From Longispora fulva (lineage in GTDB: Bacteria > Actinomycetota > Actinomycetes > Mycobacteriales > Micromonosporaceae), in assembly GCF_015751905.1 (NCBI RefSeq), contig NZ_JADOUF010000001.1, positions 1,984,001-2,048,000 on the forward strand: a stretch of 64,000 bases of DNA. Direction: 5' to 3'. The translations under genes and the position numbers were made by a program. The notes under the pieces were generated by a model that saw nothing but the letters and a program-made list of their open reading frames with translations, was not told where the DNA came from and searched no databases. Position 1 is the first letter of the stretch. Each line of letters starts with the position of its first letter. Positions 9,037-17,511 of this stretch are shown one piece after another.

Positions 9037-10251
9037 CTAGAGGGCGGACAGTGCGGCACCGAGGGCCTCGCCGGGCGGCGGGAGCTGGGCGAGGCGGTGC
9101 CGCAGCGTGTCCTGGCGGTCGCGGAGGACACCGCGGCTCGTCGCGTCGTCCAGCAGGGCGCCGAGGGACTCCTGTACCCGGCGGCGTTCGAACATGCCGG
9201 CGGTGTGGAAGCAGTCCACGTAGGGGTTGTCGGTCAGTACCGGTGCGAGGAACTCGTACCAGCCCCACGGGAAGACCCGGAACGGGTAGGCGACGGACAG
9301 GGCCGGCGCGGCGTCGGCCAGCCACGCGGGGGCCGATCCGTCGCGGATCAGGCGTCCGACGTCGAGGGTCTTGGGGTTCTGCAGCACCAGGGACGGCACG
9401 CCGGAGTACACCGCCTGGGTCAGGGTCACCGACACCACGTTCCCGGTGAGGAACAGGTCGGCGCCGGCCAGCCGGGCGTGGAACTCCGGCGGGGACAACC
9501 GTTCCACGTGCCGGTAGTCGATGGACTCCGCGATCGGGAACGCCCAGCGGCGCGGCCCCACGTGCACCACCCGCACGGGTCGGCCCAGAGCCGCCAGATG
9601 GCTGTGGATGATCCGCGGCATCGCCGTCATCAGTTCCGACATCGGCGGGGACCGCACGACGTTGACGTCCTCCCAGCGGGAGTTCACCAGGAGGACCGTC
9701 GGCGGCTTGTCCGGCCGGGCCCGGCGCAGGGGCATCGGCGACCAGTCCCGGCACGCCATCGGGGTCACCAGGACCCCGGGTTCGCCGGGCGCCGGGCGGT
9801 TCAGCGGGCTGTTGCGGATCAGCAGGTCGCACTTCGTCAACAGCCGGGGGAACCGGGCCCGGTGGCCGGAGTAGAAGTCGACCATGTAGTCGGCCGCCGG
9901 ATAGTCGTACTGGTCGAAACTCGCCAGCGGGGTGGCGTAGCGGTGCCGGAGCACGCTCATGCTCAGCCCCGACCATCCCGTCGAGTAGTCCAGGGTGAAC
10001 GCGTCGGCGGCGACGAGCAGGTCGGGGCGGAAGTCCGCCACCAGCTGGTCGGTCAGCTCCAGGTTGTTTTCGGGGACATCCCCGAGGGGGTACGCGGTGA
10101 GCCCGAGTTCGCGCACGTACGTCGCGGCCGACGGCGCGGTGACGAACCCGACCTCGTACTCCCCCGCCGGCAGTTGCCGGGCGAAGTCCGCGGCGATGCT
10201 GATGTCCCCGTTGGACAGGTGGCCGAGCCCGAAGAAGAGGATCCGCTTCAC
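9037..10251 (-). CDS. GT-B-like protein (DUF6365-type), copy A
   Basis: This 404-residue protein begins with a Rossmann strand and glycine-rich loop (ILFFGLGHLSNGD) followed by a helix, as in GT-B glycosyltransferases. A later region (ADLFLTGNVVSVTLTQAVYSGVPSLVLQN) matches the position of the nucleotide-sugar-binding C-terminal lobe. I recall similar proteins being called DUF6365, without a proven activity. Its GTG start at 10251 overlaps the preceding stop. It is the last gene of the minus-strand operon and one of three paralogues in the cluster. Glycosyl transfer is an inference from fold. Confidence 0.7.
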   Translation of the reverse strand: MKRILFFGLGHLSNGDISIAADFARQLPAGEYEVGFVTAPSAATYVRELGLTAYPLGDVPENNLELTDQLVADFRPDLLVAADAFTLDYSTGWSGLSMSVLRHRYATPLASFDQYDYPAADYMVDFYSGHRARFPRLLTKCDLLIRNSPLNRPAPGEPGVLVTPMACRDWSPMPLRRARPDKPPTVLLVNSRWEDVNVVRSPPMSELMTAMPRIIHSHLAALGRPVRVVHVGPRRWAFPIAESIDYRHVERLSPPEFHARLAGADLFLTGNVVSVTLTQAVYSGVPSLVLQNPKTLDVGRLIRDGSAPAWLADAAPALSVAYPFRVFPWGWYEFLAPVLTDNPYVDCFHTAGMFERRRVQESLGALLDDATSRGVLRDRQDTLRHRLAQLPPPGEALGAALSAL

Positions 10252-10895
10252 GCCCCGGCCCCCACCCTGGCCACGGCGGGCTGGTCGCCGTAGAGCCCCC
10301 GCAACAGCTCGCCCACCTCCGGACCCACGCCGGCGGCGTGCAGGGTGACCAGCGGCTCGCACAGGATCGCGCCCAGCGCCGGCAGTCCGACGGGCACCGG
10401 TGCGCACGCGCGCAGCGCGGACAGGTCCGGCAGGCGGCCGGACAGCTGGTCGACGACCACCGCCAGGGCGTGACAGCTCGCGAAGTAGGGCTGGCTGGCC
10501 ACGCCCGCCTGGTGTTCGCGGAGCAGGTCGAGGTCGCCGGCCGCGTGGGTCAGTTCGCTGGAGACCTGGACGGTGAAGGCGCCGTAGCTGCTCGGGATCA
10601 GGGCCCGCAGCCGGGCCCGCCCGTAACGGGCGAGCCAGTGCCGCGGTTCCCGGTCGAGTACCTGGCCGAACGCGTCGATCACCTCGGTGAACTCGGCATG
10701 GGCCTCGAAGCCGACCTGGATGCTCGGCAGCGTCGCCATCCGGGCCAGCGCGTGGGCGAAGGCGGCCTCCGGGTCGTCGGGGCTGGCCAGGCGGGCCTCG
10801 CCGAGCCGGTCAAGCACCTTGTCCGCCCGGCCCAGCTTCGCCGCCACGCTCACCAGGCCGTAGAGCTCGTCGTCGGCCCGCGTGATCAGACGCAT
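10248..10895 (-). CDS. small helical protein of unknown function, module A
   Basis: The 215-residue protein is predicted to be mostly alpha-helical. It shares an N-terminal TRADDEL-x3-V-x-AA-x-LGRA pattern and overall length with the protein at 15584-16246, so the two are paralogues. No catalytic motif was recognised. It sits between a radical SAM gene (3 bases upstream) and a GT-B-like gene (4-base overlap), the same order as in module B. A scaffold or chaperone role for the two enzymes is possible but unproven. Confidence 0.7.
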   Translation of the reverse strand: MRLITRADDELYGLVSVAAKLGRADKVLDRLGEARLASPDDPEAAFAHALARMATLPSIQVGFEAHAEFTEVIDAFGQVLDREPRHWLARYGRARLRALIPSSYGAFTVQVSSELTHAAGDLDLLREHQAGVASQPYFASCHALAVVVDQLSGRLPDLSALRACAPVPVGLPALGAILCEPLVTLHAAGVGPEVGELLRGLYGDQPAVARVGAGA

Positions 10896-10898
10896 CGG

Positions 10899-11807
10899 CT
10901 AGACCGCCGTGATCGGCAGGACCGGGTGGAACTCGTCCCAGCCGATCATCTCGGCGTACTCCTTGTACACCCCACCGCAGGTGTCGTTGTGCGCGCAGCC
11001 GCCGCAGCGCTCGTCCTTGACCCGGGTGTTGGCGTCCATGTAACCCTCGTAGTCGTCGAACAGCCAGGTGCGGTACAGCATCTTGAACTGGTTCTCACGC
11101 CAGTTGATCATGTACTTGTCGTAGCCGGGGATCGCGCAGAACGGGAAGCCCTCCAGCGTGATGACCTGGTCGCGGGCCACCGCCCGGTCGACGGCCTCGA
11201 ACACGTACGGCTGGATCTCGTCGTAGCGCGGCGTCACCTCCCAGAAGTTCCGGAACGCGGTGCCGGCGGTGTGCAGCGCCGAGATGTTGACGTGGTCGGC
11301 GCCCAGGTCCATGCACAGCGTCGCGATGTCGGGGATCTCGGTGAAGTTGTCCTTGCACACCACCGAGTTCGTCCGGATCTTCGCGCCGGTCTCCTTGATG
11401 TTGCGCAGCCCCCGGACCGCCTGGTCGAACGAGCCCAGCGACTTGCTGATCCGGTCCTGGGTGAGCGAGGTCGCGCCGTGCATCGACACGATGAACAGGG
11501 CGACACCCTTGTCCACCAGCTCCTGGGTGTACTTCATGTGGGCCATCTTGCGGCCGTTGGTCTGCAGGTACACCGTCGGGTACCCGAGGTCGCGGATCTC
11601 GTCGAGGATCTCCATCAGGTCCTTGCGGATCGTGGCCTCGCCGCCGTGGATATTGACCGCCTCGTAGCCCTTGTCCGCGTTCTCCTTCAGGAACCGGGAG
11701 ACCCGCTTGCGGGAGATCGAGTCCTCCTTCACGAACGGCGAGTCGACGATGCAGAACGAGCATTTGCTGTTGCAGATGTCGGTCAGGTGCACGCTCAGGG
11801 CTTTCAT
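10899..11807 (-). CDS. radical SAM enzyme with C-terminal auxiliary-cluster cysteines, copy A
   Basis: The 302-residue protein has the radical SAM motif CNSKCSFC (C12, C16, C19), which binds the [4Fe-4S] cluster that cleaves SAM, and a following HGGEATIRKD segment. The C-terminus holds a cysteine in GFPFCAIPG and the CGGC-x5-CGG group, enough for one auxiliary cluster of twitch/SPASM type. The ATG at 11807 has GGAGGGAAG upstream and overlaps the previous stop (ATGA). It is very similar to the enzyme at 16248-17174. The obvious candidate substrate is the small peptide at 17190-17501, which would be oxidised, cross-linked or epimerised. Confidence 0.88.
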   Translation of the reverse strand: MKALSVHLTDICNSKCSFCIVDSPFVKEDSISRKRVSRFLKENADKGYEAVNIHGGEATIRKDLMEILDEIRDLGYPTVYLQTNGRKMAHMKYTQELVDKGVALFIVSMHGATSLTQDRISKSLGSFDQAVRGLRNIKETGAKIRTNSVVCKDNFTEIPDIATLCMDLGADHVNISALHTAGTAFRNFWEVTPRYDEIQPYVFEAVDRAVARDQVITLEGFPFCAIPGYDKYMINWRENQFKMLYRTWLFDDYEGYMDANTRVKDERCGGCAHNDTCGGVYKEYAEMIGWDEFHPVLPITAV

Positions 11808-13114
11808 GTTCTTCCCTCCAGTCGATCGATCAGCTTGAGCAGCGTGATGAGGTCGGCCCGCACCGCGCCGATGTACCCGCTGAGCGCCTTGCGCCGCGGC
11901 TCGTCCTGCACACCGAGTCGGGTGGCCTCGTCCACGGCGATCTGCCCGAACGCGAGCAGTCCCTCCAGGTGGCGGCGGTGCTCCGCCAGGGCCACTCCGA
12001 CCCGTCCCGCCGCTCCCTCCTCGCCGTCGGCCATGGCCTGCAGACCGGTGCGCAGCGCGCGCACCTGCCGGTAGACGCCGGCCGAGTCCGCCCCGACGGT
12101 GCTGCGGAACCCCATGACCGCCAGTTGGGCGGCGCCCTGGGGCAGCTTCTCCAACGAGGCGGTCTGCCAGCGGACGTACTCCGACACTCGTTCGGCCATC
12201 CGCACGGCCTCGGCCAGCGCGACCGGGTCGGCGTGCCCGGCCGTGCCCGCCGCGGCGTCGCCCGGGCCCGCCTGCGCCTCGATGCTCATCCGCACGCGGC
12301 GGCGCTTGGGCACCGGGACCTGCGCGCCGTCGGCGCCGGTCACCGTCGCCACGATCATCTCGGTCATCTCGGCGTGCAGCAGGTCCCCGGTCTCGACGTC
12401 GACGTGCGTCACCACCCAGTAGGAGGAGCGCCCGCGTTGGGCCACCGGGCCGGTCGTGACGGTCAGCTCGCAGTCCAGGCACTCCGCGGCGTGCACGGCC
12501 ACCGGGCGGCCACCGATCTGGCCGTACCCCAGGTGCCGGGCCGTGAACGTGGCGTTGCGGAACACCCCGACCGCGCCCGGGTCGGAGAACTTCAGCTCCG
12601 CCCACGTGCCGGAGATCCCGTGCAGCTCGCCCGTGCCGCCGACCCGGCTCAGCGCCCGGTTCTTCATCAGATGGGTACACATCATCTCGAACGTGATCAC
12701 GTCCCAGCTCAGGACGAGGAGCATGTCGACCGCCGGCGCCTTGGGCAGCGCCGGATAGCTGACGTCCACGTTCGCCGCGGCCGGGCCCCGCTGGGCCGGA
12801 CGGCCGGCGACGTCGGTGTGCAGCAGCACCGAGTCGAACCCCTGGCCCCGGGCGAACGTCCACTCCCGAGGGGCCGTGGCCTCGGCGGGCGTGCCGGTCC
12901 GCGAGGACACCCGCTGCCACTCGTAGCGGACCGGGACCACGGTGGGGGTCGCGCTGCCGCGCACCGACCGGTGCACCTCCGCGGTCACCTCCTGCCACTT
13001 GTACGGTTTTCCGCGCGGGGTCAGGAAGTCGCTGCGCATGGTCATGTGGTAGCGGCGCGGCTCGTCCGGGTCGACCCGGCGGCGGGCCGGCAGCAGGGGC
13101 TCGGGTGCCGTCAT
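11804..13114 (-). CDS. conserved-type protein of unknown family (436 aa)
   Basis: I do not recognise this family. The first 260 residues look beta-rich (many alternating hydrophobic strands, with a CLDC pair in the middle), and the last 160 are helical. There is no signal peptide or membrane segment. It overlaps both neighbours by ATGA, so it is co-translated with a GT-B-like protein and a radical SAM enzyme and should belong to the pathway. The central part may bind a ligand. No catalytic residues could be named. Confidence 0.75.
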   Translation of the reverse strand: MTAPEPLLPARRRVDPDEPRRYHMTMRSDFLTPRGKPYKWQEVTAEVHRSVRGSATPTVVPVRYEWQRVSSRTGTPAEATAPREWTFARGQGFDSVLLHTDVAGRPAQRGPAAANVDVSYPALPKAPAVDMLLVLSWDVITFEMMCTHLMKNRALSRVGGTGELHGISGTWAELKFSDPGAVGVFRNATFTARHLGYGQIGGRPVAVHAAECLDCELTVTTGPVAQRGRSSYWVVTHVDVETGDLLHAEMTEMIVATVTGADGAQVPVPKRRRVRMSIEAQAGPGDAAAGTAGHADPVALAEAVRMAERVSEYVRWQTASLEKLPQGAAQLAVMGFRSTVGADSAGVYRQVRALRTGLQAMADGEEGAAGRVGVALAEHRRHLEGLLAFGQIAVDEATRLGVQDEPRRKALSGYIGAVRADLITLLKLIDRLEGRT

Positions 13115-14331
13115 CGCGCCACCGCCGCCCGCAACGCCTCCAGTGGCGGCGGCAGGTCGGCCAGGCTCTCGTGGAAGTCGGCCTGCCGCTGGCGTTGCCC
13201 GGCGCTGTCGTCGAGCAGGGCCGACATCCGCTGCAGGACGTCGTCGCGGTCGAAGATCTCGCCCGTGGCGAAGCAGCCCTGGTAGGGGCTGGTCGTCAGC
13301 AGCGGATCCAGCAGGTCGTACCAGCCCAGCGGCGCCACCCGGAACGGGTGCGCCGACTGCAACCGCGGCGCGGCCGTGGCCAGCCACTCGGGGGCGGCCT
13401 GTTCCTCGACCGTCGTCCGGTTCTGCAACACCAGTGCCGGCACCCCGGCCAGCACCGCGCGGCCCAGCGTCGCCGACAGCACGTTGGTGGTGACGAACAG
13501 GTCCGCGGCCGACAGCCGGGCGTGGAACATCGGGTAGGGCAGCCGGGTGAAGTGCCGGTACTCGATGTGTTCGGCGATCGGCATCTGCCACGCCTCGGGG
13601 CCCACGTGCACGACGTGCAGCGGGCGGCCCAGTGCGGCCAGGTGACTGTGCAGGATGCCCGGCAGGGCTTCGATCAGCTGCGCCACCCGCGCCGACTCCC
13701 GCGGGTTGCGGTACTCCCATTCGGAGTTGGCGATGAAGACGACCGGCTTGCGTTCGGCCCCGGTAGCCGGCACCTCGATGTCCACTGGCCGCAGCCCCCC
13801 TTCCTTGAGTCCGCCCCGGTGCAGTCCCGCGTACACGACCGTCGGCCGCCCCGCCTCGGCGTGTTCCCCAGTGGGCGCGTGCGGCGGGCAGGGCCGGATC
13901 ACGAGGTCGACGCCGTCGAGCAGGCGGGGCATCTGCACCCGGTCCCCGCCGTACAGGTCGGCCGTGTAGTCGGTCGCCTGCCAGCCGACCCGGTCGATGC
14001 TCCCGACCGGGCAGTCGTAGCGCTCCCGCAGCCCGTCGAGTGTCAGCCCGGACCAGTCGCTGGACTGGTCGACGGCGAACGCGTCGGCCGCGATCAGGCA
14101 GTCCGGGCGGAAGCCGCGGACCACCCGGTCGAGGATGGCCTGGTTCTCCGCCGGGGTGGAGCCGTTCAACGGCAGGGTCGGCATCCCCAGGTCGTGCAGC
14201 TGTGGCATCGCCTCGGCGGCGGCCACGAACCCGACCTGGAGCCGCTTGCGGGGGATCTGCCGCGCGAGGTCGGCGGCGACGGCGGCGTCCCCCTTCGACA
14301 GCTGACTGGGGGCGAGGAACAGCAGTCTCAT
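13111..14331 (-). CDS. GT-B-like protein (DUF6365-type), copy B
   Basis: The 406-residue protein is a paralogue of copy A: the N-terminus LLFLAPSQLSKGDAAVAAD aligns with its Rossmann loop, LGRPLHVVHVGP lies in the same mid-region, and ADLFVTTNVLSATLGRAVLAGVPALVLQN matches the C-terminal lobe. Such a fold would transfer a sugar from a nucleotide donor, but no activity is established. The ATG at 14331 overlaps the stop of the third copy, making a tandem pair. A sugar donor could come from the nucleotidyltransferase at the head of this operon. Confidence 0.7.
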   Translation of the reverse strand: MRLLFLAPSQLSKGDAAVAADLARQIPRKRLQVGFVAAAEAMPQLHDLGMPTLPLNGSTPAENQAILDRVVRGFRPDCLIAADAFAVDQSSDWSGLTLDGLRERYDCPVGSIDRVGWQATDYTADLYGGDRVQMPRLLDGVDLVIRPCPPHAPTGEHAEAGRPTVVYAGLHRGGLKEGGLRPVDIEVPATGAERKPVVFIANSEWEYRNPRESARVAQLIEALPGILHSHLAALGRPLHVVHVGPEAWQMPIAEHIEYRHFTRLPYPMFHARLSAADLFVTTNVLSATLGRAVLAGVPALVLQNRTTVEEQAAPEWLATAAPRLQSAHPFRVAPLGWYDLLDPLLTTSPYQGCFATGEIFDRDDVLQRMSALLDDSAGQRQRQADFHESLADLPPPLEALRAAVAR

Positions 14332-15578
14332 AACGCGGCCACCTGTCGCAGGATCGTGTCGACGCCGCCCAACTTGCGCAGCGCGGTGAGGTAGGTATGG
14401 CGGGACTCGGCCAGCCGGTCGCGTTCGGGACCGGCGGACAGCAGGGGGACGACCGTGGCGAGCGCGGCCTCCTCGTCGAACATCTCGACCTGGGAGACCA
14501 TGTCGGCGAACGGGTTGCCGTCCAGCAGCGACGTGAGGAAATGGAACCAGCCGACCGGGAACATCCGGTACGGGTACAGCTCGGCGGTGTCGTCCACCAC
14601 CCGCCGGGCGTACCCGGAAAGCGCCGGCGGGTCCGGCGTCTCCCAGCGCGCCTGGCCGTCGTGCTTGTGCAACGAGTTCATCAGGACGACCGACGGGATG
14701 CCGCCCAGCGCGAGGCGGTGCAGGCTGACCGACACGATGTTGTTGCCCAGGTGCACGTCGACGGCCTGGGTCAGTCGGCGGAACCGTTCCGGCTCGACCG
14801 GGCCGAGATGGTGGAAGCCCTCGGGGGAGGTGTCGGTGAACACCAGCCGCGGGCCGACCGCGACGACGTCGGCGTGCTCGAGCACCCGGGTCAGCAGCCG
14901 TTCCAGCATGGCGTGGCAGGCCTCGACGAACGGCGTCACCCGGGGGTAGGCGCCGTGCAGCCGTTGCCAGGAGGCGCCGGCCACCAGCACCACCGGGCGG
15001 TCCCCGCGCAGGCCGAGTTCGCCGCGCACGGCGTCGCGCTCGGTGGCGGGCGTGTCCTCGACGCTGTCGAGCAGCGAGTAGGGGTGCACGTCCGGGCCGG
15101 CGGTCTCGTCCAGGGGGTTGTTCAGCGGGCACGGCCGGAGCCGGAACGTCAGTCCGTCGAGGGTGATGTCGCCCTCGTACTTCGCCGTGAACCCGTAGGT
15201 GTCCAGCCACGCGCCGGGCCGACCCCAGGCGAAGTCGTCGAACGTGCCGAGCGGGCACTCGAAGATGTCCAGGTCGGCCCGGCGCAGGCCGTAGTGCCGG
15301 TCGCAGAAGTCGAAGTTCAGGAAGTCGGCGAGCACCACCATCGCCGGTGCGTGCAGGTGCTGGATCTCGTGCAGCAGAATCCGATTGATCTTGCCGGACC
15401 CGGGCACCAGCACCTGGTGTTCCAGGCCCTCGTGCGCGATCAGCTTCCGGTGGCTGGGCGGGATGAGGAACAGCGGCCGAAACTCGGTGCCGGCCATCCC
15501 GCGGGCGAACTCGATGGCGATCGCCAACTCGCCGTACGCCCAGAAGCTGGTGACGATGAACAGCACGGTCCGGCGCAT
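14328..15578 (-). CDS. GT-B-like protein (DUF6365-type), divergent copy C
   Basis: This 416-residue protein shares the GT-B-like plan (VLFIVTSFWAYGELAIAIEF at the N-terminus; VDVHLGNNIVSVSLHRLALG in the C-terminal lobe) but is clearly more divergent from the other two copies. The ATG at 15578 is listed; a GTG at 15587 would overlap the upstream stop as in the other junctions and is equally possible. It follows the module-B helical protein. Three non-identical copies suggest three transfer steps or partner-specific versions. Confidence 0.68.
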   Translation of the reverse strand: MRRTVLFIVTSFWAYGELAIAIEFARGMAGTEFRPLFLIPPSHRKLIAHEGLEHQVLVPGSGKINRILLHEIQHLHAPAMVVLADFLNFDFCDRHYGLRRADLDIFECPLGTFDDFAWGRPGAWLDTYGFTAKYEGDITLDGLTFRLRPCPLNNPLDETAGPDVHPYSLLDSVEDTPATERDAVRGELGLRGDRPVVLVAGASWQRLHGAYPRVTPFVEACHAMLERLLTRVLEHADVVAVGPRLVFTDTSPEGFHHLGPVEPERFRRLTQAVDVHLGNNIVSVSLHRLALGGIPSVVLMNSLHKHDGQARWETPDPPALSGYARRVVDDTAELYPYRMFPVGWFHFLTSLLDGNPFADMVSQVEMFDEEAALATVVPLLSAGPERDRLAESRHTYLTALRKLGGVDTILRQVAAL

Positions 15579-15583
15579 CTGTC

Positions 15584-16246
15584 TCACGCCCCGGGGAACA
15601 GGTCGGCCATGATCCGGGCGACCTTGTCGTGGTCGGGCAGCCCCGGCTGGGCCAGGTACCAGAGGAACGGCTCGCGGAGCAGCCCGCCCAGAGCCCGGAA
15701 CCCGATCGGGCCGCCCGGCCGGGCAGCCGCGGCGGCGACCAGTTCGCCGATCCGGCCGAGGTCGCGGTCGTCTGACTCCCACAGCAGCCGGGCGGCCAGC
15801 AGGTACGTGGCGGCGAACCACGGCTGCCAGTCGGCCTCGGCCTGCCGGGCGATCAGCTCGTCGGCGTCCTTGGCCGCGCGGCCCCGCTCCTCGACGACGA
15901 AGCGCGGGTACTCGGCGTGCTCCGGCGGCATCATCATGGTGCGCATCCGGATCCGCAGGTAGCGGCCCAGCCAGTGCTCGGGGACCCCGTAGAGCAGGTC
16001 GCCGAGCGACTCGATGATCTCGCTGTAGTTCGCGACCGCCTGCTGCTCGTCGAGGCCGGAGCTGGTCAGCTCGACCTGCATCAGGGCGACCATGGCCAGC
16101 GCGTACGGGTACCCGGCCAGTGGGTCGCCCCAGTCCTGCCCGTAGCGCTCGCTGAGCTTGGCGACGATCTTGTGGGCGCGACCGAGCCGGGCGGCGGCCA
16201 TCACGGTGCTGAACAGCTCGTCGTCGGCGCGGGTGACGGGCAGCAT
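15584..16246 (-). CDS. small helical protein of unknown function, module B
   Basis: The 220-residue protein is the paralogue of the one at 10248-10895, sharing the TRADDEL start, LGRAHKIV and a PEHWLGRYLRIR segment that corresponds to PRHWLARYGRAR in the other copy. It is helical with no recognised catalytic site. It starts one base after the radical SAM stop, and the GT-B-like gene follows. The conserved gene order supports a function tied to both enzymes. Confidence 0.7.
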   Translation of the reverse strand: MLPVTRADDELFSTVMAAARLGRAHKIVAKLSERYGQDWGDPLAGYPYALAMVALMQVELTSSGLDEQQAVANYSEIIESLGDLLYGVPEHWLGRYLRIRMRTMMMPPEHAEYPRFVVEERGRAAKDADELIARQAEADWQPWFAATYLLAARLLWESDDRDLGRIGELVAAAAARPGGPIGFRALGGLLREPFLWYLAQPGLPDHDKVARIMADLFPGA

Positions 16247-16247
16247 G

Positions 16248-17174
16248 TCAGACCGCCGTCGTGGACGCGGTGACGGGCAGCTCGGTCACCGGGTGGAACT
16301 CGTCCCAGCCGATCCGCTCGGCGTACTCCTTGTACACCCCGCCGCAGACGTCGTTGAACACGCAGCCGCCGCACCGGTCGTCCTTGACCCGGGTGAAGTC
16401 GTCCATGTGATCCTCGTAGTCCTCCATGACGAAGGTGCGGTATAGGACCTTGAACTTGTTGTCCTCCCAGTCCACGAGGTACTTCTCGTAGCCGGGCACG
16501 GCGCAGTACGGGAAGCCCTCCATCAGGAGCCGGGCGTCGCGGCGGACGGCCCGCGCGCACGCCTCCAGCACGTACGGCTGGATCTCGTCGTAGCGCGGCG
16601 TGACCTCCCAGAAGTTGCGCAGCGCCGTGCCGTCGGTGTGCAGCGCCGAGATGTTGACCATGTCGGCGCCCAGGTCCAGGCACAGGTCCACGATCTCGGG
16701 CAGCTCGGCGAAGTTGTCCTTGCAGACCACCGAGTTGGTCCGGACCGTGGCGCCCAGCTCGACCACGTTCCGGATGCCCTGCACCGCCTGGTCGAAGGAG
16801 CCCTTGGCGAGACTGATCCCGTCCTGGGTCTCCGCGGTGGCACCGTGCATCGACACCACGAACAGGCTGACGCCCTTCTCCACCACCGTCCGGGCGTAGT
16901 CCATCCGGGCGAGCTTGCGCGCGTTGGTCTGCAGGAACACCGTCGGGTAGCCCAGGTCGCGGATCTCGTCGAGGATGTCCAGGAAGTCCTTGCGGATGGT
17001 GGCCTCGCCGCCGTGCAGGTTCACCGCCTCGTAGTCCTGGCCCGCGTTCTCGTTCAGGAACCGCGACACGCGCCGGCGCATGATCGAGTCCTGCTTGATG
17101 TGCGGCGAGTCGACGATGCAGAAGGTGCACTTGCTGTTGCACACGTCGGTGAGGTGGATACTGAGTGCCTTCAT
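16248..17174 (-). CDS. radical SAM enzyme with C-terminal auxiliary-cluster cysteines, copy B
   Basis: The 308-residue protein contains CNSKCTFC (C12, C16, C19) and the C-terminal pattern CGGC-x5-CGG plus a cysteine in GFPYCAVPG. By eye it is roughly three-quarters identical to the enzyme at 10899-11807, which points to gene duplication. A GAGG element precedes the ATG at 17174, and the gene lies 15 bases downstream of the small peptide gene. Its position directly after the peptide makes that peptide the likely substrate. It probably forms a carbon-centred modification, but the type of bond is unknown. Confidence 0.9.
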   Translation of the reverse strand: MKALSIHLTDVCNSKCTFCIVDSPHIKQDSIMRRRVSRFLNENAGQDYEAVNLHGGEATIRKDFLDILDEIRDLGYPTVFLQTNARKLARMDYARTVVEKGVSLFVVSMHGATAETQDGISLAKGSFDQAVQGIRNVVELGATVRTNSVVCKDNFAELPEIVDLCLDLGADMVNISALHTDGTALRNFWEVTPRYDEIQPYVLEACARAVRRDARLLMEGFPYCAVPGYEKYLVDWEDNKFKVLYRTFVMEDYEDHMDDFTRVKDDRCGGCVFNDVCGGVYKEYAERIGWDEFHPVTELPVTASTTAV

Positions 17175-17189
17175 GGTGTGGCGACCTCG

Positions 17190-17501
17190 CTATCCTTCTA
17201 GATCGTCCGCGTCGTAGATTTCGTAGCCCTGCTGCACCATGGCCGCGTCCTCCGGCGTGTACACCGCCGAGTCCACCGCGAAGTACTCCTCCAGGTTCTC
17301 CGGCGTGAGTTTCGCCAGGTCCTCCTCGTCGAGGCTGCGTACGAGCAGCAGCTGCACCTCGCTGAGCTCGTACCCGTCGAGTGCCGTGTCCGGGTCGTCG
17401 AGCAGTTGCCGGCCGAACGCTGGGTCGGTGATCGCCCGCTCCAGCACGTCCTTGATCTGGTTCTGCCCGGTCTCGCTCGGGCTGCTTTCGGCGGTGGTCA
17501 T
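17190..17501 (-). CDS. small acidic LigA-like peptide, candidate RiPP precursor
   Basis: The 103-residue protein contains ITDPAFGRQLLDDPDTALDG followed by YELSEVQ, the pattern of LigA-like leader peptides of the Franean1_4349 type, which I recall as RiPP precursors paired with radical SAM enzymes. The C-terminal third (about residues 66-103) is Tyr- and Asp/Glu-rich, lacks Cys, and ends YEIYDADDLEG; it would be the core or its surroundings. No Gly-Gly or obvious protease site is seen. A strong AAGGAG lies six bases before the ATG, the best ribosome site of the operon, as expected for a substrate needed in excess. It sits between a B12 radical SAM gene and a radical SAM gene. An alternative is a carrier or scaffold peptide. 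Confidence 0.75.
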   Translation of the reverse strand: MTTAESSPSETGQNQIKDVLERAITDPAFGRQLLDDPDTALDGYELSEVQLLLVRSLDEEDLAKLTPENLEEYFAVDSAVYTPEDAAMVQQGYEIYDADDLEG

Positions 17502-17511
17502 CTATCGCTCC

